DNA of 44,986 nucleotides, from the IMG/VR virus record IMGVR_UViG_3300009136_000010, positions 1 through 44,986 of that record; one strand, written 5' to 3'. A program made the translations under genes and the position numbers. The notes below the pieces were generated by a model, which was given only the letters and a program-made list of their open reading frames with translations, did not search any database and was not told where the DNA came from. Position 1 is the first letter of the stretch. Each line of letters starts with the position of its first letter. The stretch comes from a virus. Positions 6,819 through 12,885 of this stretch are shown one piece after another.

Positions 6819-7043
6819 ATGATCAAGAGGGAGCGGACGGACTGGGCGAACAAGCTGGCGCAGTTACAGGCGGAAGCCGCTGTGGTTGTCGCAACGGGAG
6901 TCTGTCCGATTTGCGGAACGAAGCTAGTGCGTAATTCCTCGATGAAGGGATGGTGGCAATGTGGCGCGTATGCGTGTGAGGCAATGCGTGCTTCTGAGTT
7001 TCAAGGGTTGCCGAAGTGTTCGTTCCAATGCTTCACGGAATAG
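6819..7043 (+). CDS. Zinc-ribbon protein
   Basis: A 74-residue protein behind AAGGAGG. CPICG at about residue 29 and further Cys residues (WWQCGAYACEAM, KCSFQC) make one or two zinc sites. It is the first gene after the consensus promoter at 6763. The stop codon TAG (7041-7043) is the first part of structured element A. Function unknown. Confidence 0.68.
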   Translation: MIKRERTDWANKLAQLQAEAAVVVATGVCPICGTKLVRNSSMKGWWQCGAYACEAMRASEFQGLPKCSFQCFTE

Positions 7044-7156
7044 GCGGCTGCGGCGTGGAAGGCAGAGACACGCAGACGAGGCGGGCACAGCGGGGCCGTC
7101 AGATCGGAGACTCGTGCGACTTCTCCTAGCCGGGGGTAACTGTCCGGCCAGCCGCC
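7043..7156 (+). ncRNA. Structured element A (terminal stem GGCGGCTG/CAGCCGCC)
   Basis: GGCGGCTG (7043-7050) pairs perfectly with CAGCCGCC (7149-7156). The conserved 5' edge GGCGGCTGCGGC and 3' edge GGCCAGCCGCC are shared with elements B (7531) and C (12,887). Inside are smaller hairpins: GCGTG/CACGC, GGAGA/TCTCC and CCGG/CCGG. The interior is unrelated to the other elements. It has no convincing ORF and fills the gap between the zinc-ribbon gene and the ribbon-helix-helix gene. It is called ncRNA from its pairing; it could act in DNA. Confidence 0.5.
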
Positions 7157-7175
7157 AAAGAGCAGAGGAGGACAC

Positions 7176-7328
7176 ATGCCCGCAACGTACAGACAGTTCA
7201 ATATCCAACTGAACACCGAGACAGATGCCGACGTGATCTCCTATCTGGAGCGCCAGGCGAACAAGAACGACACGATACGGCGTGCGCTTCGGGCTCAGAT
7301 GAAGGCGGAAGAAGGAGGCGAAACGTGA
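7176..7328 (+). CDS. Ribbon-helix-helix DNA-binding protein candidate
   Basis: A 50-codon ORF behind CAGAGGAGGAC. The pattern is a short basic strand (YRQFNIQLN), a helix (DADVISYLERQ), a turn, then a second helix (NDTIRRALRAQM), as in small Arc/CopG-type ribbon-helix-helix proteins. These dimers bind short palindromes and often array along tandem sites, so it is one candidate reader of the TTAGTNACTAA arrays; that link is inference. It overlaps the next gene by 4 nt. Confidence 0.55.
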   Translation: MPATYRQFNIQLNTETDADVISYLERQANKNDTIRRALRAQMKAEEGGET

Positions 7329-7507
7329 AGACATTCGTGAAAGTGTTGCATCCTACCGGGGGCGGTTTCTATATCATGCCAACAGACGGGACGCTTCATC
7401 TAGCAGATCTGTTTGATGGCGCAGATGTCGGCAGAACATACAAACTCCAGCTAGTCGAGATGACGCAAGAAGCGTATGATGCTTTGCCGGAGTTTGAGGG
7501 ATTCTAG
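7325..7507 (+). CDS. Hypothetical 60-residue protein
   Basis: ATGA-type overlap with the preceding gene and GAAGGAGGCG upstream. The sequence is beta-rich, starting MKTFVKVLHPTGGGFYIMPT. No domain recognised. It is followed by structured element B. Confidence 0.62.
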   Translation: MKTFVKVLHPTGGGFYIMPTDGTLHLADLFDGADVGRTYKLQLVEMTQEAYDALPEFEGF

Positions 7508-7525
7508 GTGGATGGAGGCGGAAGA

Positions 7526-7630
7526 ATGAACCAAGGCGGCTGCGGCGCCATGGTAAGCCGTCGACAGCCGAAGCAATCGAGGCCAGCCGCCTTGGGACAG
7601 ATGAAGGCAGGCAAGGAGGCGGAAGCATGA
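7526..7630 (+). CDS. Possible 34-codon ORF spanning element B
   Basis: ATG at 7526 follows GGAGG (7514-7518) at good spacing, and the frame closes with TGA overlapping the next gene's ATG (7627). The peptide starts MNQGGCG. A similar start (MNQGGW) exists at element D (42,943), but at element C an extra base shifts the frame and element A has no ATG. The primary conservation therefore seems to be the RNA stem, with translation optional. Confidence 0.3.
   Translation: MNQGGCGAMVSRRQPKQSRPAALGQMKAGKEAEA
7531..7595 (+). ncRNA. Structured element B (12-bp perfect terminal stem)
   Basis: CCAAGGCGGCTG (7531-7542) pairs perfectly with CAGCCGCCTTGG (7584-7595) across 41 bases. Inside, CGGC-GCCATGGTAA-GCCG and TCGA/TCGA can form smaller stems, giving a branched fold. 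The edges match elements A, C and D; the centre does not. Position between genes 7325 and 7627 suggests a processing, stability or attenuation element, or a replicated RNA cassette. Confidence 0.55.
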
Positions 7631-8037
7631 ACGCTATTGAAGCGAGAGAGATCTGCCAAGTGTTTGCGAACAAGCACAAGGTCATCTTCGAGGATGAAGG
7701 TGAGTGCGGATTCGGTCGCGAGTGCGTGGGATTTAACTATGGCGGGGCGTGGGTTGATCACAATCCGTATCATCGTGAGACTTATGATCCGATACCCGAG
7801 TTTGCATGTCCTGATGCTGAGGCACCCGAAGGAGTTGATTTCTACCACAAGCACGATTGCCTAGCTGTTCTCGGACGTGGGGACAAAGCAATTATCCAGC
7901 TTGCTCAATGGGTACGGCACATGGAGGCTCAGGGCGAGGTGGAGATCGTCGAGTATGAGACGGGTGCAGTAGGGGTTCAGGCGATCATCTCAGGAGTCGT
8001 CTCCAAAACGGTGATGATCCGCAAGGAGGCGGAATGA
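7627..8037 (+). CDS. Hypothetical 136-residue protein
   Basis: ATG behind AAGGAGGCGGAAGC. The protein mixes an acidic first half with Cys, His and Tyr residues (FNYGGAWVDHNPYH) and a beta-rich second half. No motif is recognised. It overlaps the next gene by ATGA and is within the operon headed by the 6763 promoter. Confidence 0.72.
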   Translation: MNAIEAREICQVFANKHKVIFEDEGECGFGRECVGFNYGGAWVDHNPYHRETYDPIPEFACPDAEAPEGVDFYHKHDCLAVLGRGDKAIIQLAQWVRHMEAQGEVEIVEYETGAVGVQAIISGVVSKTVMIRKEAE

Positions 8038-8237
8038 ATAGCGGCAAGTGCCCGCATGACCACCTGATCGTCCACGGCGACGGCGCGTGGTTCACGGCGA
8101 CGTGCAAGGGCTGTGGGATCACTGGGCCGCAAGGCGACTCACCGGCAGAGGCGCGGGCGTTATTCGACAAGCGCAAGGGGAAGAGGCCATACCAGCCGAA
8201 TCCGGTGTGGCTGCGGAAGCAGGCAGTGGGGACGTGA
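8034..8237 (+). CDS. Lar-like zinc-binding protein
   Basis: A 67-residue protein with CPHD near the start, CKGCG in the centre, then GPQGDSPAEARALFDKR. This arrangement (Cys/His pair, CxxCG, GP, EA, R) matches the Lar-like restriction-alleviation fold common in phages. Lar proteins modulate host restriction. Only pattern similarity is visible here. ATGA overlap with the previous gene. Confidence 0.6.
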   Translation: MNSGKCPHDHLIVHGDGAWFTATCKGCGITGPQGDSPAEARALFDKRKGKRPYQPNPVWLRKQAVGT

Positions 8238-8242
8238 GGAGT

Positions 8243-8419
8243 ATGATGAATAGAGGCTGGATAGTTGCCGCGATACTTGCAGCAGGCTGTTTTACGGGTC
8301 TCGCGATTGAGCGTATCGGGCAAAGTGATTGGTCATTCTGCGCGGTATACGGCGGTCTTGCCATCAGTTTTGCTTTGTTCGGAATGGTACTCGCGATTGA
8401 TAGTGAGGAGGCACCATGA
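8243..8419 (+). CDS. Two-helix small membrane protein
   Basis: A 58-codon ORF with tandem ATG codons at 8243 and 8246. Two hydrophobic segments (about residues 6-21 and 33-51) are separated by a short polar loop, indicating a hairpin membrane protein. Ends in EEAP and overlaps the next gene by ATGA. The role is unknown; possibilities include superinfection exclusion or membrane regulation. Confidence 0.6.
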   Translation: MMNRGWIVAAILAAGCFTGLAIERIGQSDWSFCAVYGGLAISFALFGMVLAIDSEEAP

Positions 8420-8676
8420 CAGAGAAGGGCATCACGAAGGCTGCGCTGGAGAAGCGCATCAAGGAGCTTGAGAAGGGCATCGAGCCCCTGAAGGAAGAGA
8501 ACTACGCGTATCACGCGGCGCTGGCACCGCTGCTCCCGATCGCGCGGACGCAAGTCAAGATCCACAAGCGTCGGAACACGAAGCCCGAGGCCGGGATTGA
8601 CATCGGTGTGCGGTTCGATGCGTTGCAGCGGATCGCCGCGCTGGATATCCCTTCTTCAGACGAGGAGGCGAAATGA
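8416..8676 (+). CDS. Coiled-coil hypothetical protein
   Basis: An 86-residue protein. Residues 9-33 (ALEKRIKELEKGIEPLKEEN) form a clear coiled coil. The C-terminus IAALDIPSSDEEAK is partly repeated as a remnant at 8970-9012, showing that sequence from this gene was duplicated downstream. Overlap with both neighbours. Confidence 0.7.
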   Translation: MTEKGITKAALEKRIKELEKGIEPLKEENYAYHAALAPLLPIARTQVKIHKRRNTKPEAGIDIGVRFDALQRIAALDIPSSDEEAK

Positions 8677-8969
8677 GCCGCGAGACTAACGTCAGGCGGC
8701 GCACTAGCGATGAAACGTATACCTCGAAAGTCGTATGCGACCTTTGCGGGAAAGAAGCACCTCACCCATCAGACTGGCGTCCATGGGCGATAGGTGGATT
8801 CGACGTTACTGAAACCGAAGTCACCATGAAGACGGGGGAGCAATATCCAGAGTGCGGTGGGGGCAGCCGTTTTTTCTTTGATGTATGCCCTGAGTGCTTC
8901 AAGTCCAAGGTAGTCCCTGCGATGCAAGCACTCGGCGCCGAATTACAGGAAGAGGAGTGGGATTCGTGA
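8673..8969 (+). CDS. Zinc-binding hypothetical protein
   Basis: A 98-residue protein with CDLCG (about residue 22) and CPECF (about residue 75), separated by a beta-rich region containing WRPWAIGGFDVTE: a four-Cys zinc fold with a long insertion. Start overlaps the previous stop. A gene fragment and structured element E follow. Function unknown. Confidence 0.7.
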   Translation: MSRETNVRRRTSDETYTSKVVCDLCGKEAPHPSDWRPWAIGGFDVTETEVTMKTGEQYPECGGGSRFFFDVCPECFKSKVVPAMQALGAELQEEEWDS

Positions 8970-9012
8970 GATGATCGCCGCGCTAGACATTCCCTCTCCG
9001 GGGGACAAGTAG
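8970..9012 (+). pseudogene. Duplicated 3' end of the 8416 gene
   Basis: Bases 8970-9012 encode MIAALDIPSPGDK followed by TAG and match the 3' end of the 8416-8676 gene (IAALDIPSSDEEAK). Only about 14 codons are present, with no ribosome site. It looks like the scar of an unequal recombination that inserted or removed a gene between the two copies, with 8673-8969 being the gene between them. Confidence 0.55.
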
Positions 9013-9013
9013 G

Positions 9014-9127
9014 ATGGTCGACCGCGACTGTACGAGAGCGGCAGGCGAGTCCGCCCTTAGACCATCGGAAGCCAAATCGGACTCGGCATAGAGCACGGCA
9101 GGTGTGGCAATCCTGCCGGTCGACCAT
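9014..9127 (+). ncRNA. Structured element E (11-bp terminal stem)
   Basis: ATGGTCGACCG (9014-9024) pairs perfectly with CGGTCGACCAT (9117-9127). Inside, CGAGTCCG (9046-9053) pairs with CGGACTCG (9078-9085), and GGCAGG (9097-9102) pairs with CCTGCC (9112-9117). A second GGCAGG at 9039-9044 could compete for CCTGCC. The branched architecture resembles elements A-D but the sequence is unrelated. No ORF with a ribosome site covers it. Its own 3' edge abuts the next gene's GAGGAGG. Confidence 0.55.
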
Positions 9128-9140
9128 TGCGAGGAGGCAG

Positions 9141-9350
9141 ATGATGGCGTATCGCGAGGAGCTGCGAGCGCATAGGCGGAGAATGAAGCGGCCAACCGGT
9201 GGAAGACACGTGCATCGTTGGCCGAGGGTGAGGCGTGGAGAGTTCGTTTCGTGGGATTACGCGCCGAAAGCGGGTTGGATTGCGCGATTGCTGGGATGGC
9301 TTTGCGGCATCGGGAGGACAGTAGCCCGGCACGTGCGGGTTCATGTGTGA
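9141..9350 (+). CDS. Small basic protein
   Basis: A 69-residue protein (tandem ATG at 9141/9144 behind GAGGAGG). It is very rich in Arg and His and has one hydrophobic stretch (AGWIARLLGWLCGIG). It may bind nucleic acid or the membrane. It lies directly after element E and before the methyltransferase. No family recognised. Confidence 0.55.
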   Translation: MMAYREELRAHRRRMKRPTGGRHVHRWPRVRRGEFVSWDYAPKAGWIARLLGWLCGIGRTVARHVRVHV

Positions 9351-9377
9351 GATGACATCGAGTATAATGGAGGCGTG

Positions 9378-11897
9378 ATGCCTGTGGAAAAGAGGGCGCG
9401 GATTCTTCACGGCGACGTTCTGAGTTTCTGTCGTCACTACCACGGCGAGAAGTTCCATGCGTTGCTGTGCGACCCGCCGTATCACTTGTATTCACGCAGG
9501 ACAAGTGGCGAGAAGGATCAATCCAGCTTTCCTGGTGGAAGGGCCAATCCATCTGCTGGTGGCTTCATGGGCAAGGCGTGGGACGGTGGTGGGATCGCCT
9601 TCGACCCCGCGACATGGACTGCGCTGGCCGAGCACCTACATCCCGGCGCATTCGGGATGGCCTTCGCGTCGTCGCGGGGCTGGCATCGGCTGGCTGTGGC
9701 GATTGAGGACGCTGGGCTGAGGATACATCCGAGCATCTTCGGGTGGTGTGCGGGGTCTGGGTTCCCAAAAGCTACCCGTATAGTGTATAATAGGAATCAT
9801 GCCAAAGGGAATTTACGAGAGGACGCCAGAACAACGGGAACGACTCGGGGCCATGTTCCGCAAGGGGAAGATGACAGTGTGCCCGGTGTGCGGGAAGAAG
9901 ACGTACAAGCCAGCGGCGCAGCTTCGGAAAGTGAGAAAGAGCGAGGCCGGGTATTGCAGCCGATCGTGCAGGGCCAAAGCGAACCACCACTTATTGAACT
10001 ATTGCGACAACGGGAAAGGGAAGCCGAACCCAAAGAAGGGGCTCCGCTTGGAACAGAATCCAGCATGGAAGGGCGGAGTGACGTTCAAGCGCAACAAGGG
10101 CAACTATATCGGGCCGAAGTACGTGCGTTGTCCTCCCGAGTTTGCGGAGATGGCGCGAGTGAACGGGTACGTGATGGAGCATCGGCTTGTGATGGCGAGG
10201 ACGTTGGGCCGTGTGCTGAAACGATCGGAAGCGGTACACCATGTGGATCACAACACGAGGAACAACGATCCGGCGAACCTGATGCTATTCGCGACGAATG
10301 CGCAGCACAAGACACACGAAGGGCAAGAAGCGAGAGAATCTGGTCTGGACACAGATATGGGGGACAAATTCTTAAACCAGCCCTAGAGCCGATCATCGTG
10401 TTTCAGAAGCCGTATGAGGGCAAGCCGGTGGAGAGCATCGTGGAGACGGGTGCTGGGGCGCTGAACATCGACGGGGGGAGGATAAGTATTCGGCCAGATG
10501 AAACAGTATCACGGGACTTCGACAAACAGCAGGACGGGGGCGGTATTTGTGTCCGTGATGGTGTGCGGCAAGACAACATGAGGGAGAGTACGTGGCAACG
10601 GCGCGGTGTGTGGAAGAACACTCAAGGCCGCTGGCCTGCGAACTTCTACCTTGACGAAGAGGCAGCCCGGCGGCTGGGCCAGCAGAGCGGGGAGAGGAAG
10701 CCAAGCGGTACATATCGGCGCGGGATTCAGTCAGAGGCAACGATGTTTTGTCCATCACAGGAGACGGGAGCGCTGATGGAAGATTCGATCGACACCGGCA
10801 CGGCTGCCCGCTTCTTCTTCAACGTGAACACGGCGCTCGACGAAGCCGATCCGGTGCTGTATCCGAAGTGCGAATTGTGCTTGTGCCATCTGCCAAGTCA
10901 TGATACAATGAGCGGGACGCAAAAGGAGGGCATCCCGTGCAGACAAGAGAATGCGAGTGGTGCGGAAGCGAGTTCCAGCCGAAGCGATCAGGGCAACGAT
11001 TCTGTTCCAACTCCTGTTCAGCAACAGCGTCGGCAAGGCGCAGAGGAGACGCTGAAAGAATCAGGCGAGAGTGCAAACACTGCGGCAGAGAGTTCTGGAG
11101 CTACGTTAGCAGCAACCGGCAATACTGCTCAAAGGGATGCGGATATGCGGCCAGACGAACAACTCGTCCTCGCTGTGCAATCTGCGGCAAACCTGTGCGG
11201 CTCATGCGCAACCGCTATTGCTCAAAGTCTTGTGCGAATGCAGCGCGGGAACGACCCGGCATCACCTCTTGGTCTGGATTCTATACCAGAATCCAAAAGG
11301 AAAACCCTAACCCAGAGCCTTGCGCAGTCTGTGGGGAACCTGGCAGACACAGACATCACCCGAATTACGAAGAACCAGACCGCGTTGTCTGGCATTGTGC
11401 ATCGTGCCATAGCAGATTGCACGGAAAACGAAAGGTACGTCCCGACGCGATTCGCGTTCCATAGACACGTTGAAGACACCATAAATAACGCAGAGCCAGT
11501 CAAATATAGCGCGAAGGCGTCGAGGAAGGAGCGCGATGCGGGGCTGGAGGAAAGGCCAGAAGTGTTGGCTTCGTGTATGAGCGGAGAGGAAACACGTCCT
11601 GATCGTCCGCGAAATTACACGCTTAGGCGCAACCCCCATCCCACAGTCAAGCCTATTGACCTCACTCGCTGGCTGGCAACGCTACTCCTTCCCCCTGCCG
11701 AGTACGCGCCGCGCCGAATCCTCGTCCCCTTCGCTGGCTCTGGCTCCGAGATGATCGGCGCACACCTCGCTGGCTGGGAAGAGATCATCGGGATCGAGAA
11801 AGACGAGAACGATGAGGGGTATGTCGAGATCGCGAGAGCACGGCTGGAACACTGGACGTCGCGAGCGGTGCAGATGGCGTTGATAGGTGAGGGCTGA
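9378..11897 (+). CDS. DNA methyltransferase carrying two in-frame insertions
   Basis: One 839-codon frame (ATG 9378; GTG at 9375 is also possible). It has the beta-class order: DPPY motif IV at residues 32-35, FMGKAWDGGGIAFDP, then GSGFPKAT; later YGGQILKPALEPIIVFQKPY and NIDGGRI; and at the end NPHPTVKPIDL and FAGSG (motif I). Two blocks of unrelated, low-complexity translation interrupt it (about 9,786-10,334 and 10,856-11,494), each coinciding with an HNH gene in another frame. Without them the enzyme would be about 440 residues, normal for phage N4/N6 methyltransferases. The three real parts remain in one frame with no stop, so a long fusion, RNA splicing or an inactive enzyme are all possible. 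The role would be protection of phage DNA from restriction. Confidence 0.8.
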   Translation: MPVEKRARILHGDVLSFCRHYHGEKFHALLCDPPYHLYSRRTSGEKDQSSFPGGRANPSAGGFMGKAWDGGGIAFDPATWTALAEHLHPGAFGMAFASSRGWHRLAVAIEDAGLRIHPSIFGWCAGSGFPKATRIVYNRNHAKGNLREDARTTGTTRGHVPQGEDDSVPGVREEDVQASGAASESEKERGRVLQPIVQGQSEPPLIELLRQREREAEPKEGAPLGTESSMEGRSDVQAQQGQLYRAEVRALSSRVCGDGASERVRDGASACDGEDVGPCAETIGSGTPCGSQHEEQRSGEPDAIRDECAAQDTRRARSERIWSGHRYGGQILKPALEPIIVFQKPYEGKPVESIVETGAGALNIDGGRISIRPDETVSRDFDKQQDGGGICVRDGVRQDNMRESTWQRRGVWKNTQGRWPANFYLDEEAARRLGQQSGERKPSGTYRRGIQSEATMFCPSQETGALMEDSIDTGTAARFFFNVNTALDEADPVLYPKCELCLCHLPSHDTMSGTQKEGIPCRQENASGAEASSSRSDQGNDSVPTPVQQQRRQGAEETLKESGESANTAAESSGATLAATGNTAQRDADMRPDEQLVLAVQSAANLCGSCATAIAQSLVRMQRGNDPASPLGLDSIPESKRKTLTQSLAQSVGNLADTDITRITKNQTALSGIVHRAIADCTENERYVPTRFAFHRHVEDTINNAEPVKYSAKASRKERDAGLEERPEVLASCMSGEETRPDRPRNYTLRRNPHPTVKPIDLTRWLATLLLPPAEYAPRRILVPFAGSGSEMIGAHLAGWEEIIGIEKDENDEGYVEIARARLEHWTSRAVQMALIGEG
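9762..9791 (+). promoter_or_regulatory. Possible promoter of HNH gene 1 within the methyltransferase
   Basis: TTCCCA (9762-9767), 18-bp spacer, TATAAT (9786-9791), eight bases before the HNH ATG at 9799. The -10 lies at the junction where methyltransferase similarity stops. Nested homing genes often carry their own promoter. Leader length would be very short, so the ribosome site would be minimal; confidence is limited. Confidence 0.35.
9799..10386 (+). CDS. HNH endonuclease nested in methyltransferase (first insertion)
   Basis: A 195-residue protein in the +1 frame relative to the host gene. Residues 28-31 (CPVC) and 53-57 (CSRSC) form a zinc knuckle; residues 147-174 hold the HNH core VHHVDHNTRNNDPANLML with His170 and His173 region (AQHKTHE). 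It belongs to the HNH families of free-standing phage homing endonucleases, which nick or cut an uninterrupted allele and spread by repair. Its last 17 or so codons overlap resumed methyltransferase sequence (WSGHRYGGQILKP in the other frame). Dual coding at the 3' end. Confidence 0.85.
   Translation: MPKGIYERTPEQRERLGAMFRKGKMTVCPVCGKKTYKPAAQLRKVRKSEAGYCSRSCRAKANHHLLNYCDNGKGKPNPKKGLRLEQNPAWKGGVTFKRNKGNYIGPKYVRCPPEFAEMARVNGYVMEHRLVMARTLGRVLKRSEAVHHVDHNTRNNDPANLMLFATNAQHKTHEGQEARESGLDTDMGDKFLNQP
10881..10909 (+). promoter_or_regulatory. Possible promoter of HNH gene 2
   Basis: TTGTGC (10,881-10,886), 17-bp spacer, TACAAT (10,904-10,909) preceded by TGA, identical to the extended -10 TGATACAAT of the 3886 promoter. 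It lies between the point where methyltransferase similarity is lost and the HNH start at 10,937, leaving room for the AAAAGGAGGG ribosome site. The -35 is weak. Confidence 0.45.
10937..11464 (+). CDS. HNH endonuclease nested in methyltransferase (second insertion)
   Basis: A 175-residue protein from GTG 10,937 behind AAAAGGAGGG, in the +2 frame of the host gene (a different frame from the first insertion). Three zinc knuckles (CEWCG...CSNSC; CKHCG...CSKGC; CAICG...CSKSC) lead to the HNH core: Cys129/Cys132, His140-His141, then CASCH at 154-158. The zinc array likely provides DNA target recognition. It is unrelated in sequence to HNH gene 1, so the methyltransferase was invaded twice. Confidence 0.85.
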   Translation: MQTRECEWCGSEFQPKRSGQRFCSNSCSATASARRRGDAERIRRECKHCGREFWSYVSSNRQYCSKGCGYAARRTTRPRCAICGKPVRLMRNRYCSKSCANAARERPGITSWSGFYTRIQKENPNPEPCAVCGEPGRHRHHPNYEEPDRVVWHCASCHSRLHGKRKVRPDAIRVP

Positions 11898-11900
11898 TAT

Positions 11901-12317
11901 ATGGCAGGCGAATCGAAGACCAGCAAGCGCAGACTGAAGGCCCGAGAGCGATGGCTTGCTGCGCTTGAACTTCGGAAGAAGGGCCTCACATTTGAGGCGA
12001 TCGCCGAAGAAACGGGCTACGGTAGTCCGGCTTCGGCGTACAAGGCTGTCATGAAAGCCCTGAAAGAGACATTCCGTGAGCCAGCTCAAGAGTTGCGCGA
12101 TCTCGAAGCGGCTCGCCTAGATGGAATGCAGGAAAAGCTGTCAGGCAATGTAGGACCAGGCAAAGACGGAGTGGCAGTCGTGGATCGGGTGCTGAGGATC
12201 ATGGAGCGCCGCGCGAAGCTGTTGGGCCTCGATGAGACGAAAACCGAGACGCCAGTAGAGATCAAGGGGCCACTAGTGATCATCCGGAGCGGCAAGGAGG
12301 CAGACGATGAAAGTTAA
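11901..12317 (+). CDS. Terminase small subunit-like protein
   Basis: A 138-residue protein. Residues 28-56 form a helix-turn-helix (KKGLTFEAIAEETGYGSPASAYKAV), followed by a helical oligomerisation region (LEAARLDGMQEKL, VVDRVLRIMERRAKLLGLDE). This layout matches many phage small terminases, which bind the packaging site and recruit the large subunit. It is separated from the large subunit gene by 1.3 kb of small genes and array 1, which is unusual. It could also be a transcription factor of similar fold. Confidence 0.62.
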   Translation: MAGESKTSKRRLKARERWLAALELRKKGLTFEAIAEETGYGSPASAYKAVMKALKETFREPAQELRDLEAARLDGMQEKLSGNVGPGKDGVAVVDRVLRIMERRAKLLGLDETKTETPVEIKGPLVIIRSGKEADDES

Positions 12318-12441
12318 ACCGTGTTTGAAATGCGGAGGGTCGGGGAGGTTAAACGTTGCAGATGGCGGCCTTAGTCGTTGGCCTGTCATCATTCGGTGTG
12401 CTGCTTGCGCTGGGACAGGCAAGGAGGTAGGGGATGAATAG
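12307..12441 (+). CDS. 44-residue zinc-finger protein
   Basis: A short ORF overlapping the previous stop. CLKCGGSGR and CAACAGTGK are two CxxCxGxG repeats, as in the DnaJ zinc finger, enough for one four-Cys zinc site. ATG is preceded by GGCAAGGAGGC. Function unknown; protein or RNA binding is plausible. Confidence 0.65.
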   Translation: MKVKPCLKCGGSGRLNVADGGLSRWPVIIRCAACAGTGKEVGDE

Positions 12442-12676
12442 GCAAGGCGTGAGCTTCTTCCCTGGCAACAACGTGATCGAGTATGCGGATCGGTACTGCG
12501 AGCCGTGCATGAAGAAGGGTCGGATCTCATTCCTAGGTCGCATGACGAGGGAGGAGTACGTGCAGGCGCATTATCCGAAAGATCTGAAGCATCCGCGCTT
12601 GGCGAGGCACGAGTATCCGTGTCCGAAGTGTCACGGGTCAGCCGTGATTGTTCCGAGGGCGAAGGAGGCGAAATGA
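12434..12676 (+). CDS. Zinc-binding hypothetical protein
   Basis: An 80-residue protein with CEPC near residue 22 and CPKC near residue 63, separated by a basic, tyrosine-rich region. Overlaps the preceding gene by 8 nt with AAGGAGG in it. Likely a zinc ribbon. No family identified. Confidence 0.68.
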   Translation: MNRQGVSFFPGNNVIEYADRYCEPCMKKGRISFLGRMTREEYVQAHYPKDLKHPRLARHEYPCPKCHGSAVIVPRAKEAK

Positions 12677-12885
12677 GCGAGCACATCAAGGTCGAGCTAG
12701 ACTTCATCCCGGTTGAGGAGCGGTTGCCAAGGTTCTGTGATATACGCTGTCTTCTGCGCTGCCAGAATGGTTCTGTGGCCAGCGGGTGGCTTGATGAAGA
12801 GGGAACGTGGCAGTATCTCGCTGGCGAGCCTGCTCAATATTGTGACATCACCCACTGGGCCGAGATCCCGGTGATCGAGAGATGA
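12673..12885 (+). CDS. DUF551-like protein
   Basis: A 70-residue protein starting at ATG 12,673 (ATGA overlap, GAAGGAGG upstream). The pattern FIPVEERLP...CLLRCQNG...GTWQYL...ITHWAEIP fits the small DUF551 family found in many phages and prophages. The function of that family is not established. It is the last well supported early gene before array 1. Confidence 0.68.
   Translation: MSEHIKVELDFIPVEERLPRFCDIRCLLRCQNGSVASGWLDEEGTWQYLAGEPAQYCDITHWAEIPVIER

Noticed and set aside
9340-9368. Promoter TTCATG-17-TATAAT before the methyltransferase
   Set aside because: Transcription would start about three bases before the ATG at 9378, losing the GGAGG ribosome site, and the -35 matches poorly.
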